64,000 nt of DNA from Oscillospiraceae bacterium (lineage in GTDB: Bacteria > Bacillota_A > Clostridia > Oscillospirales > Oscillospiraceae), in NCBI GenBank assembly GCA_017459865.1, contig JAFUCD010000002.1, forward strand, positions 1 through 64,000, written 5' to 3'. The notes under the pieces are model-generated. The model had not been told where the DNA came from, searched no databases, and saw only the letters and a list, made by a program, of their open reading frames with translations. The position numbers and the translations under genes were made by a program. Shown one piece after another: positions 50,086 to 59,910 of the stretch (within the stretch, counting starts at the first letter, position 1; each line of letters begins with the position of its first letter).

Positions 50086-51444
50086 ATGGAAAGAGTCAAG
50101 CCCCGGACCCTGTCCGGCTTCATGGAGCTGCTGCCGCCGAAGCAGGCGCAGATGGAGAAGATGCTCTCCGTCCTGCGCGAGACCTACGCGCGCTACGGCT
50201 TCACGCCGCTCGATACGCCCGCCATCGAGGCCAGCGAGGTGCTGCTTGCCAAGGGCGGCGGCGAGACGGAAAAGCAGATCTACCGCTTCACCAAGGGCGA
50301 CCACGATCTGGCGCTGCGGTTCGACCTCACGGTGCCGCTGGCGAAGTACGTCGCGCTCAACTACGGGCAGCTCACGTTCCCGTTCCGCCGCTATCAGATC
50401 GGCAAGGTCTGGCGCGGGGAGCGCGCGCAGCGCGGTCGCTTCCGCGAGTTTTATCAGGCGGATATCGACGTCATCGGCGACGGTGCGCTGGATATCTCCA
50501 ACGAGGCGGAGATCCCCGCTATCATCTATGACACGTTCACGCGCCTGGGGCTCAAGCGCTTTCGCATCCGCGTGAACAACCGCAAGGTGTTAAACGGCTT
50601 TTTTGCCCTGCTCGGCCTCACGGAGCGCGCGCAGGACGTCATGCGCACGATCGACAAGCTCGACAAGATCGGTGCGGACAAGGTGCGCGAGCTGCTGCTG
50701 GCCGAGTGCGGCGTGGCAGAAACCGCCGCGGACGAGATCCTGCGCTTCATCACGGCTGCGGGCACGAGCGCGGAGAAGCTCGCCTTCCTCGAGACCTATC
50801 GCGGGAAGAACGAGATCTTCGACCGCGGACTCGACGAGCTGAAGACCGTCGCCGCCTACCTGCCCGAGTTCGGCGTCCCGGAGGAGAATTTCGAGATCGA
50901 TCTCACGATCGCGCGCGGGCTCGATTACTACACCGGCACGGTCTATGAGACCGTCATGACCGACCACCCCGAGATCGGCTCGGTGTGTTCCGGCGGGCGG
51001 TATGATAACCTCGCCGAGTATTACACGAACAAGGCGCTGCCCGGCGTCGGCATCTCCATCGGTCTGACGCGCCTGTTCTATGTCCTGCAGGAGCAGGGCA
51101 TGCTGTCCGAGGACCTGCTCACGGCGCCCGCCGACGTACTGATCCTGCCGATGACGGAGGAGCTTTCCGGCGCGATCGCGCTTGCGACAAAGCTGCGCGC
51201 CGCGGGTCTGCGCGTGCAGCTCTATGGCGAAAAGAAGAAGTTCAAGGCCAAGATCGCCTACGCCGATAAGCTTGCGATCCCGTATGTCATCTTCCTCGGC
51301 GAGGACGAGCTGCGGGAAGGGAAGTGCTCCGTCAAGGACATGACCACCGGCGAGCAGCAGACGCTCACGCCCGCCGAGGCCGAGGCTCTGCTCACTGCCG
51401 GGATCGCGAAGAAAAACGCCGGCGCCGTCATCCGCGAGGCGTAA
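50086..51444 (+). CDS. hisS: Histidyl-tRNA synthetase
   Basis: Charges tRNA-His. The 452-residue protein has class II motifs: PRTLSGFMELLPP at the start, ALRFDLTVPLAKYVA, the His-binding ARGLDYYTG (about 275-285) and CSGGRYDNL, followed by a C-terminal anticodon domain. The form is the clostridial variant also close to HisZ, but the catalytic motifs are intact, so it should be an active synthetase. The ATG has GGAAAGG upstream. Followed by aspS, a common pair. Confidence 0.93.
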   Translation: MERVKPRTLSGFMELLPPKQAQMEKMLSVLRETYARYGFTPLDTPAIEASEVLLAKGGGETEKQIYRFTKGDHDLALRFDLTVPLAKYVALNYGQLTFPFRRYQIGKVWRGERAQRGRFREFYQADIDVIGDGALDISNEAEIPAIIYDTFTRLGLKRFRIRVNNRKVLNGFFALLGLTERAQDVMRTIDKLDKIGADKVRELLLAECGVAETAADEILRFITAAGTSAEKLAFLETYRGKNEIFDRGLDELKTVAAYLPEFGVPEENFEIDLTIARGLDYYTGTVYETVMTDHPEIGSVCSGGRYDNLAEYYTNKALPGVGISIGLTRLFYVLQEQGMLSEDLLTAPADVLILPMTEELSGAIALATKLRAAGLRVQLYGEKKKFKAKIAYADKLAIPYVIFLGEDELREGKCSVKDMTTGEQQTLTPAEAEALLTAGIAKKNAGAVIREA

Positions 51445-51461
51445 AGCATCCGAACATCCCC

Positions 51462-51532
51462 GTAGGGGCGGATATCATCCGCCCGCCGCACCGCACCCAG
51501 TTTATTTGTAGGGGCGATTCACGAATCGCCCG
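51462..51532. repeat. GTAGGGGCG short repeats (family C), two copies
   Basis: GTAGGGGCGGATATCATCC plus GCCCG at 51462-51485, and the variant GTAGGGGCGATTCACGAATCG plus CCCG at 51508-51532, between hisS and aspS. Both have a palindromic centre. Related to the inverted pair at 26697-26764. Confidence 0.75.
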
Positions 51533-51567
51533 TTTCGCAACCTATACATCGAAAGAAGGAAATAACC

Positions 51568-53349
51568 ATGTTCCAGAACCGCACCCACAACTGCAACGAG
51601 CTGAGAATCGAGAACGTCGGCGAGCGCGTGCGCATCGTCGGCTGGATGGAAAACGTCCGCGAGGTCGGACAGAACCTCGCCTTCGTCGTCGTGCGCGACT
51701 TTTACGGCACGACGCAGGTCGTCATCGAGACGGAGGCCATGATGGCGGTCGTCAAGCCTCTCAACAAGGAGAGCACCATCGCCGTCGAGGGCACCGTGCG
51801 CGAGCGCGCGAGCAAGAACCCCAAGCAGGCGACCGGCGACATCGAGGTCGTGCCGGACAAGATCGAGGTGCTCGGCAAGTGCCTGTACAACGAGCTGCCG
51901 TTTGAGATCAACCGCAGCCGCGAGGCCGACGAGGCGCTGCGCCTGAAGTACCGCTACCTCGACCTGCGCAACCCCGCCGTGAAGCAGAACATCATCCTGC
52001 GCTGCAACGTCGTTGCCGCTCTGCGGCAGGCGATGCAGGCGCACGGCTTTTTGGAGATCACGACGCCGATCCTCACGGCGTCCAGCCCCGAGGGCGCGCG
52101 CGACTATCTCGTGCCCGCGCGCAAGCACCCCGGCAAGTTTTACGCCCTGCCGCAGGCGCCGCAGCAGTTCAAGCAGCTGCTGATGACCTCGGGCTTTGAC
52201 CGCTACTTCCAGATCGCTCCGTGCTTCCGCGATGAGGACGCGCGCGGCGACCGCAGCCCCGGCGAGTTCTATCAGCTCGATATGGAGATGGCATTCGCCG
52301 ATCAGGACGACGTATTTGCCGTTCTGGAGGACGTGCTGCCGCCGATCTTCGCCAAGTACGGCAAGTACGATATTGCCTCCGAGGCGCCCTTCAAGCGCAT
52401 CGCTTTCAACGACGCGATGGACCGCTACGGCTCGGACAAGCCCGACCTGCGCATCGATCTCGAGGTGCAGGACATCTCCGCGCTCGCCGTGAGCGAGGAG
52501 TTCGCGCCCTTCGCCGCCGGCAACACCGTCAAGGCGATCGTCGTCTCCGATTGCGCCCTCGCGCGCAAGGCGGTGGACAAGCTCTGCGCCGCGGTCGAGG
52601 TGCAGGCGGGGCAGAAGCCCTATTGGTTCAAGGTGGACGATCAGGGCAATTTCGCCGGCGGCGTCGCCAAGTTCCTATCTCCCAAGCAGGAGGAAATCAC
52701 ACAAGCCCTTGGTTTAAAACCCGGCTGCTTTGTCGGCGTCACGGCGGGCAAAAAGCGCGACGCGCAGAAGACCGCCGGCGTCCTCAGAAAGATGCTCGGC
52801 GCGGCGGTGCCCGGTCACATGGACGTCGAGCGCTACGAGTTCTGCTGGATCGTCGACTTCCCGATGTATGAGATCGGCGAGGAGTCCGGCGAGCTGGAGT
52901 TCTGCCATAACCCGTTCTCCATGCCGAACGGCGGTCTGGAGATCCTGGAGAAGGCCGAGCGCGGCGAGGTCGACCCGCTGAGCATCTACGCGTATCAGTA
53001 TGACCTCGTGTGCAACGGCGTGGAGCTTTCCTCCGGCGCCGTGCGAAACCACGATCCCGAGATCATGATCAAGGCTTTTGAAATGGTGCGTCTCGGCGAG
53101 GACGACGTCAAGGCGAAGTTCCCCGCCATGTACAATGCCTTCTGCTACGGCGCGCCCCCGCACGCGGGCATCGCCCCGGGCGTGGACCGCATGGTCATGC
53201 TCCTCGCGGGCGAGGAGTCCATCCGCGAGATCATCCCGTTCCCGATGAATAAAAACGCGCAGGACGTCATGATGGGCGCGCCGGGCACGGTCGAGCAGCG
53301 CCAGCTCGACGAGCTGCACATCGCGCTCGTGCGGGAGGAAGAGGCATGA
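51568..53349 (+). CDS. aspS: Aspartyl-tRNA synthetase
   Basis: A 593-residue bacterial-type AspRS: N-terminal OB-fold anticodon domain (1-105), class II core with motif 2 (FRDEDARGDRSPGEFYQLDMEM) and motif 3 (GAPPHAGIAPGVDRMVMLL), and the bacterial GAD insertion (about 290-415). GAAAGAAGGAAA lies just before the ATG. It overlaps the downstream lipoprotein gene by 4 bases (ATGA). Whether it is discriminating or also charges tRNA-Asn cannot be read with certainty. Confidence 0.96.
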   Translation: MFQNRTHNCNELRIENVGERVRIVGWMENVREVGQNLAFVVVRDFYGTTQVVIETEAMMAVVKPLNKESTIAVEGTVRERASKNPKQATGDIEVVPDKIEVLGKCLYNELPFEINRSREADEALRLKYRYLDLRNPAVKQNIILRCNVVAALRQAMQAHGFLEITTPILTASSPEGARDYLVPARKHPGKFYALPQAPQQFKQLLMTSGFDRYFQIAPCFRDEDARGDRSPGEFYQLDMEMAFADQDDVFAVLEDVLPPIFAKYGKYDIASEAPFKRIAFNDAMDRYGSDKPDLRIDLEVQDISALAVSEEFAPFAAGNTVKAIVVSDCALARKAVDKLCAAVEVQAGQKPYWFKVDDQGNFAGGVAKFLSPKQEEITQALGLKPGCFVGVTAGKKRDAQKTAGVLRKMLGAAVPGHMDVERYEFCWIVDFPMYEIGEESGELEFCHNPFSMPNGGLEILEKAERGEVDPLSIYAYQYDLVCNGVELSSGAVRNHDPEIMIKAFEMVRLGEDDVKAKFPAMYNAFCYGAPPHAGIAPGVDRMVMLLAGEESIREIIPFPMNKNAQDVMMGAPGTVEQRQLDELHIALVREEEA

Positions 53350-54152
53350 GCCGCCGCCTTCCCGCGCTGCTGCTCGCGCTTGTTCTGACGCTGACCCTGC
53401 TCACCGGCTGCAGCACTCTGCGCGGCATCCGCGAGGACATGCTCGCCGACGAGAGTGAAGAGACGACCGACGCGGTCGAGCTTTCGGAAGACACGCCCGC
53501 CGCGCCCGAAACGGAAGCACAGCAGACGCCGACCGTCACCGCTGCCTCTGCCGATCCGACGGAGGCCATGTACAGCGCCTACCGCGAGATCGTGCAGCAG
53601 CGCGAGGCGCAGTACGGGCGCGGGGAGTGCGTGCAGCCCTCCTCCGGAGGCACGTATTACTGGATGCGCGGCGTCGCCTACGTCGGGCTCCGGGATCTGG
53701 ACCGCGACGGCGTGGAGGAGCTGCTGCTCTGGGAAAACACGCTGGTCAATGATTTCCCTGCTGCCGCGAACATCGAGATCTGGACCTGGCGTGGCGGCAG
53801 CGCTGTGTCGCTGTATTCCGGCTTCTGCCGTGCCGGAGGCGATCCGAGCGGACAGTGCCTGGAGCTGAGCAGCATCGACGGCGAAACGATGCTGGTGCTC
53901 GGGGAATACGGGGCTTACGCGGATCTGGAGTATCACGCCGTCCGCGACGGCAGACTGGTGCTTGTCCATACGCTGGTCGAGGACGATAACACCTACGACG
54001 GCTTTTTCTATGACGGCGTGAAGATCTCTGTGGCGGACGGCCAGGCGATCCTGGACCGCTCGGAGTATCTCTGCAACGCCGGCGAGGATGTCAACGACGC
54101 GAACGCCATCCTGAACGCGACCGGCGCGACCCGCGCCAGACTCGGACTGTAA
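53346..54152 (+). CDS. Lipoprotein with EF-hand-like DxDxDG motif
   Basis: A 268-residue exported lipoprotein with lipobox LTGC (Cys22), an acidic Thr/Ala/Glu-rich linker to about residue 72, then a domain containing YVGLRDLDRDGVEELLLWEN, the calcium-loop motif also seen in the lipoprotein at 31671. No enzyme signature; function unknown. Translational overlap with aspS is notable because the two products have no obvious link. Confidence 0.83.
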   Translation: MSRRLPALLLALVLTLTLLTGCSTLRGIREDMLADESEETTDAVELSEDTPAAPETEAQQTPTVTAASADPTEAMYSAYREIVQQREAQYGRGECVQPSSGGTYYWMRGVAYVGLRDLDRDGVEELLLWENTLVNDFPAAANIEIWTWRGGSAVSLYSGFCRAGGDPSGQCLELSSIDGETMLVLGEYGAYADLEYHAVRDGRLVLVHTLVEDDNTYDGFFYDGVKISVADGQAILDRSEYLCNAGEDVNDANAILNATGATRARLGL

Positions 54153-54173
54153 CCATCCAATCAGGAGATCACT

Positions 54174-55691
54174 ATGCTCTCGAAAATCACATCGCTCGGC
54201 TGCCAGGGCGTCGGCGGCTTTCCCGTCACGGTGGAGTGCGCTTCCTCGAACGGACTGCCCCGGTTCGACATCGTCGGTCTGCCCGACGCGGCCGTGAAGG
54301 AGGCGCGCGACCGCGTGCGCTCCGCCATCAAAAATAACGGCATGCGCTTTCCCGTGTGCCATCTGACCGTGAATCTCGCGCCCGCCGATCTGCGCAAGGA
54401 GGGGTCGGTGTATGACCTGCCCGTGCTGATGAGCATCCTGTGCATCACCGGCGACGTCCGCCAGCCGCCCGCATCGACCGCCTTTCTGGGCGAGGTGAGC
54501 CTCTCCGGCGAGCTGCGTTCCGTGCCGGGTGTGCTGCCGATGGCGCTTGCCGCGCGGCGCGCCGGTGTGCGGGAGCTGTTCGTCCCGGCGGAGAACGCCG
54601 CCGAGGCTGCCTTTGCCGAGGGACTCACAATCTATCCCGTGCGCCATGTCAAAGCGCTCGTGGAGCACCTGCGCGGGGAGACGGCGCTCACGCCCGCCAA
54701 GGCACCGGAGCTCGGACGCGAGACGGCGTTTCCCTTTGATTTTTCCGAGGTCAAGTCCCAGCTCTATGTCAAGCGCGCGCTGGAGGTCGCCGCCGCGGGC
54801 GGGCACAATGTCCTGCTCGTCGGTCCGCCGGGCGCGGGCAAGAGCATGCTGGCAAAGCGTCTGCCGGGCATCCTGCCGAAAATGACGCGCGCCGAGATGC
54901 TCGAGACGACAGAGGTGCACTCCGTCATGGGGCTCACGACAAGCGCCGCGCCCGTCGTGGAGCAGCGCCCGTTCCGCGCCCCGCACCATACGGTGTCGGC
55001 GGTCGCCATGTCCGGCGGCGGCACGGCGCTCAAGCCGGGCGAGATGAGCCTCGCGCATAACGGCGTGCTGTTTCTGGATGAGCTGCCGGAGTTCAGCAAG
55101 GACGTGCTCGAGACGATGCGCCAACCGCTGGAGGACGGCACGATCACGATCTCCCGCGCGGTCGGCTCCGTGACGTACCCCAGCCGCTTCATGCTGGTCT
55201 GCGCCATGAACCCCTGCAAGTGCGGATGGTACGGGCACCCCTCCGGGCGCTGCACCTGCACGCCGCAGGAGGTGCGCCGCTATCACCGCCGGATCTCCGG
55301 ACCGCTGCTCGACCGCATGGACATGATCGTCGAGGTCGACGCGCTGGACTTCGACGCCCTGCGCGAAAAGCCGAACGGCGAAAGCTCCGCCTCCATCCGC
55401 GAGCGGGTGAACGCGGCGCGCGCCGTGCAGCATGCCCGCTTCGGCAATGACAGCGATATCAACGCCCACATGGGGCAGCGTGCGCTCGCGGAATACTGCG
55501 CGCTCGACGCGGCGGGGGAGAAGCTGCTGCATCAGGCGTTCGACGCCCTCGGGCTCACCGCCCGCAGCCACGACCGCATCCTGCGCGTCGCCCGCACGAT
55601 CGCGGACCTCGCCGGGAGCGAGACCATCCAGCCCGCCCACATCGCCGAGGCGGTGCAGTACCGCACGTATGACATCAACGCGGGATTATAA
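54174..55691 (+). CDS. comM: YifB/ComM-family Mg-chelatase-like AAA+ ATPase
   Basis: A 505-residue AAA+ protein. The N-terminal Lon-S5-like fold holds PRFDIVGLPDAAVKEARDRVRSAI; the ATPase core has Walker A GPPGAGKSML (218-227) and Walker B GVLFLDELPEF, and the conserved MNPCKCGWYGHP segment. ComM helicases promote branch migration of donor DNA in natural transformation in Haemophilus and Vibrio; in Bacillota the role is inferred. Follows the lipoprotein gene by 21 bases. Confidence 0.93.
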   Translation: MLSKITSLGCQGVGGFPVTVECASSNGLPRFDIVGLPDAAVKEARDRVRSAIKNNGMRFPVCHLTVNLAPADLRKEGSVYDLPVLMSILCITGDVRQPPASTAFLGEVSLSGELRSVPGVLPMALAARRAGVRELFVPAENAAEAAFAEGLTIYPVRHVKALVEHLRGETALTPAKAPELGRETAFPFDFSEVKSQLYVKRALEVAAAGGHNVLLVGPPGAGKSMLAKRLPGILPKMTRAEMLETTEVHSVMGLTTSAAPVVEQRPFRAPHHTVSAVAMSGGGTALKPGEMSLAHNGVLFLDELPEFSKDVLETMRQPLEDGTITISRAVGSVTYPSRFMLVCAMNPCKCGWYGHPSGRCTCTPQEVRRYHRRISGPLLDRMDMIVEVDALDFDALREKPNGESSASIRERVNAARAVQHARFGNDSDINAHMGQRALAEYCALDAAGEKLLHQAFDALGLTARSHDRILRVARTIADLAGSETIQPAHIAEAVQYRTYDINAGL

Positions 55692-55701
55692 TTGCAGAGT
55701 G

Positions 55702-55741
55702 ACGCCGCCGAACAGAGAATCCCTGTTCGGCGGCGTTTTTT
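55702..55741 (+). terminator. Terminator after comM
   Basis: A 14-bp stem (ACGCCGCCGAACAG / CTGTTCGGCGGCGT) followed by TTTTT. Confidence 0.9.
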
Positions 55742-55745
55742 CATC

Positions 55746-55774
55746 TTGCAAAATCCGCTTTGCGGGTCTACAAT
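55746..55774 (+). promoter_or_regulatory. Promoter of guaA
   Basis: TTGCAA (55746-55751), 17 bases, TACAAT (55769-55774). The short leader (about 30 bases) leaves no room for a purine riboswitch. Confidence 0.8.
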
Positions 55775-55811
55775 AAATACCATATTTTTTATCCCAAAGG
55801 AGACTTGTCCC

Positions 55812-57338
<1,527 letters not shown>

Positions 57339-57360
57339 TGAAAAAGTGGGCATTAGAAGC

Positions 57361-57388
57361 AAAAAAACATTGAAAATCAATGCTTTTT
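57361..57388 (+). terminator. Terminator of guaA
   Basis: CATTGA / TCAATG stem flanked by an A-run and by CTTTTT, 30 bases after the stop. It is AT-rich, unlike the chromosomal terminators, so it may belong to the island. Confidence 0.65.
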
Positions 57389-57487
57389 CAGCCCCTTCGG
57401 TTCTCTCGTGATAGCAGTATGATAGCAGGGCAATTTTTGATTTATTCTTGATCGCCTTTTGCTGTTATTCTGAACATCAATTCTTTG

Positions 57488-57540
57488 AGCAAAATGGCTC
57501 TGTTGACTTTTGAGGTCAGCAGAGCCATTTTGCTTTTTCT
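57488..57540. terminator. Strong bidirectional terminator at the island edge
   Basis: AGCAAAATGGCTCTGTTGAC pairs with GTCAGCAGAGCCATTTTGCT (20 bp with one G-T pair), with T-runs on both strands. It closes the XRE gene, read leftwards, and insulates the island from guaA. Confidence 0.85.
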
Positions 57541-57541
57541 G

Positions 57542-58012
57542 TTATTCAGGCAGTTTTACATAGCCGGATGCACCGGCGGGATAGTGGTATCTCCAGTCAT
57601 CATATGCTTCCTTGCTGATTTCTCCATTATGGTACTTCCCGGAGACTTCCATCCAGTCACAAAGGTGTGTGCGCAGCTCACGTGCACTTGGAGACGCCAG
57701 CGCATCGATCACGATATGCGGATTTCCGTCTGTTTTTACGATTCGGATTCCATACAGATCTTCCAGAGCGAACAAGGTGTGCATGACACCGACATAGCTG
57801 TCAATATCCGGGACGGTGAGCGCAGATGGAGAGACGTCCAGAATGGAAGCAAGCTCTTTGATCAGATCCTCTTTGGGTGTTCTGGTTCCGGATTCGTACT
57901 GTGCTAGACGGACATCAGCAGATTTCTCCGGGAAACCGAGCGTCATACCGAGATACTTTTGTGTCATGTTTCTAAGGTTTCGCAGAAAGCGAATGCGTTC
58001 GCCAATTGCCAT
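57542..58012 (-). CDS. XRE-family transcriptional regulator
   Basis: A 156-residue protein with an N-terminal Cro/CI helix-turn-helix (about 3-60: IGERIRFLRNLRNMTQKYLGMTLG...LAQYESGTRTP) and a C-terminal domain of unknown function. It is divergent from the xis-int operon and probably represses it. The ATG at 58012 follows GAGGTG at 8 bases. AT-rich coding, unlike guaA. Confidence 0.85.
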   Translation of the reverse strand: MAIGERIRFLRNLRNMTQKYLGMTLGFPEKSADVRLAQYESGTRTPKEDLIKELASILDVSPSALTVPDIDSYVGVMHTLFALEDLYGIRIVKTDGNPHIVIDALASPSARELRTHLCDWMEVSGKYHNGEISKEAYDDWRYHYPAGASGYVKLPE

Positions 58013-58046
58013 GTGAGACACCTCAAATCATTAGAATCTATCAAAA

Positions 58047-58075
58047 ACTTTATCATATAAGTTTAGAAATGTCAA
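58047..58075 (-). promoter_or_regulatory. Promoter of the XRE regulator gene
   Basis: On the minus strand TTGACA (58075-58070), 17 bases, TAAAGT (58052-58047). Confidence 0.7.
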
Positions 58076-58123
58076 ATACACCAAACAATTTTGTGAAAAA
58101 TGACGATGGATTTTCTTGAATGT

Positions 58124-58150
58124 GCTTAGTATAATGGTAGTACACTAAGC
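58124..58150 (+). promoter_or_regulatory. Palindrome around a TATAAT box upstream of the excisionase gene
   Basis: GCTTAGT and ACTAAGC form an inverted repeat enclosing TATAAT. It could be the operator/promoter through which the XRE protein controls the excision genes. The leader that follows (58150-58315) has GC-rich hairpins such as CGCCCC/GGGGACG and no clear ORF. Confidence 0.5.
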
Positions 58151-58315
58151 TAATTAGCTTTGGTCACAATTAAATGACCGTCTGAGTTCCGATAAACCGC
58201 CATGATCTCGAAAGAGGGAGCGCCCCGAAAGGGGACGACACAGCGCCGAACAGGGTTGCCTGTCAGGAACCGGCTCAGGGAAACGGCAAATGCCCACAAA
58301 AGGGAGGTGGTAAGA

Positions 58316-58507
58316 ATGGCCGAAAGCGTATTTATGAAGGCAGATGAGGTCGCAGAGGCGCTGGGTGTGTCCAAGACCTATGCGTACAAGCTGATTCGGA
58401 AACTGAATGCAGAGCTGAAAGATCAGGGCTGCATTGTTCTCAGCGGACGAATCGATCGAAAGTTCTTTTATGAGCATCTTTATGGCGGACAACAGAAGGA
58501 GGAATGA
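58316..58507 (+). CDS. Excisionase-like DNA-binding protein
   Basis: A 63-residue protein with a winged-helix/MerR-like helix-turn-helix (FMKADEVAEALGVSKTYAYKLIRKL). Its size, fold and place directly before the integrase identify it as a probable recombination directionality factor. GGGAGG lies 8 bases before the ATG; an upstream extension of the frame covers the structured leader and is rejected. Confidence 0.82.
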   Translation: MAESVFMKADEVAEALGVSKTYAYKLIRKLNAELKDQGCIVLSGRIDRKFFYEHLYGGQQKEE

Positions 58508-58510
58508 TCC

Positions 58511-59587
58511 GTGGGAGTTTATAAAGATAAAAAAAGAGACACCTGGTATGTCCAGGTGCGATATACCGACTGGAAGGGAGAACGACTCCAGAAGGTAAAG
58601 CGCGGCTTTCTGACTAAGAAAGCCGCGCAGAGCTGGGAACGGGAATTCTTGCAGTCACAGCAGGCGGATCCCAGTATGACGCTGGATAGCTTTTACAAGC
58701 TCTATGAACGTGATGTAAAAGCAAAGCTGAAAGAAAACACGTGGCTGACCAAGAAATCTGTCTATGAAGACAAAATTCGCCCGTATTTCGGAAAGAAGAA
58801 GCTCAACGAGATTTCGGCGAGCGACATCCTTGCGTGGCATACCACGCTGCTTTCCGCAAAAATGCCCAACGGGAAACCGTATTCACAAACGTATCTCAGA
58901 TCTATTCACGCACAGCTGAGTGCAATTCTGAACCATGCGGTGAAGTTCTATGGACTCCGAGAGAATCCCGCAAAGAAATCAGGCGGGATGGGGAGTAAAG
59001 ACGGTGACGAGATGCTGTTCTGGACGAAGGAAGAATACCTGAAGTTCAGCGATGTGATGATGGACAATCCGCTTTTATATTATGCGTTTGAGGTTCTGTA
59101 TTGGTGTGGCGTTCGAGAGGGTGAACTGCTTGCGCTGACACGTGCAGATTTTGACCTTGAAGCGCGGACATTGCGGATCAACAAGTCCTATCAGCGCATT
59201 CATGGCAAGGATGTGATCACGACGCCTAAGACAAAAAAGAGCATCCGTACGATCAAGATTCCGGATTTTCTCTGTGATGAAATGCGGGATTTCTTTCAGC
59301 AGTTCTATCATTTGGAAGACGACATGCGCCTGTTCCAAATGACGAAATACAAGCTGCTGAATGCTATGGAGACAGGCTCCAAAAAAGCAGGCGTCAAGAA
59401 GATTCGGATTCACGATCTTCGTCATAGCCACATCTCACTGCTGATCGACATGGGCTTTTCAGCTGTTGCTATTGCTGAGCGCGTCGGGCATGAGAGCGTG
59501 GAAATCACTTATCGGTATGCGCATCTGTTTCCGACCGTACAGACTGAAATGGCAGACAAGCTGAATATGGAAAGGAGAGCAAGCTAA
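58511..59587 (+). CDS. int: Tyrosine site-specific integrase
   Basis: A 358-residue phage-type integrase. An N-terminal arm-binding domain (about 1-50: GVYKDKKRDTWYVQVRYTDWKGERLQKVKRGF) precedes a SAM-like core-binding domain (about 65-155) and the catalytic domain with Arg in WCGVREGELLAL, the HDLRHSH motif and VGHESVEITYRYAHL holding the His and the nucleophilic Tyr. It would insert and excise the island, presumably at guaA. The start is GTG with GGAGGA 5 bases ahead. Its TAA overlaps the next ATG. Confidence 0.94.
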   Translation: MGVYKDKKRDTWYVQVRYTDWKGERLQKVKRGFLTKKAAQSWEREFLQSQQADPSMTLDSFYKLYERDVKAKLKENTWLTKKSVYEDKIRPYFGKKKLNEISASDILAWHTTLLSAKMPNGKPYSQTYLRSIHAQLSAILNHAVKFYGLRENPAKKSGGMGSKDGDEMLFWTKEEYLKFSDVMMDNPLLYYAFEVLYWCGVREGELLALTRADFDLEARTLRINKSYQRIHGKDVITTPKTKKSIRTIKIPDFLCDEMRDFFQQFYHLEDDMRLFQMTKYKLLNAMETGSKKAGVKKIRIHDLRHSHISLLIDMGFSAVAIAERVGHESVEITYRYAHLFPTVQTEMADKLNMERRAS

Positions 59588-59910
59588 TGTCTGGAAAACG
59601 AAACGAATACAACCGTACACGGAATGTCGTTGTCGCCTTTCGTGTCAAGCCGCAAGAGGGAAAGCTGATCAATGAAGCAATTCAGCTCTCCGGACAGACA
59701 AAACAGGATTATCTCCTGTCACGGGCGCTGAACCGTGAGGTCAATGTGCAGGGTAATCCGCGCGTATATAAAGCGCTGCGGAACAGGCTGGACGCAGTGT
59801 ATGCCGAGCTTTGCCGGATCGAAGCCGGGACTGGCGTAGATCCGGATCTTCTCGCGATCATTCGCATGATGGCAGAGATCCTGGATGGTTTGAAGGGAGG
59901 ATCGGAATGA
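59587..59910 (+). CDS. MobC-like relaxosome accessory protein
   Basis: A 107-residue basic protein. The N-terminus (RNVVVAFRVKPQEGKLINEAIQLSGQTKQDYLLSRAL) resembles the ribbon-helix-helix part of MobC/mobilization accessory proteins that bind oriT next to the relaxase. The position in the int-mob operon agrees. The assignment rests on pattern and context. Confidence 0.72.
   Translation: MSGKRNEYNRTRNVVVAFRVKPQEGKLINEAIQLSGQTKQDYLLSRALNREVNVQGNPRVYKALRNRLDAVYAELCRIEAGTGVDPDLLAIIRMMAEILDGLKGGSE

Noticed and set aside
53145..55640. Antisense ORF of 831 codons opposite aspS, lipoprotein and comM genes
   Set aside because: Crosses three plus-strand genes and has no recognisable protein features.
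55741..55811. Possible purine or PRPP riboswitch ahead of guaA
   Set aside because: The predicted leader is only about 30 bases.
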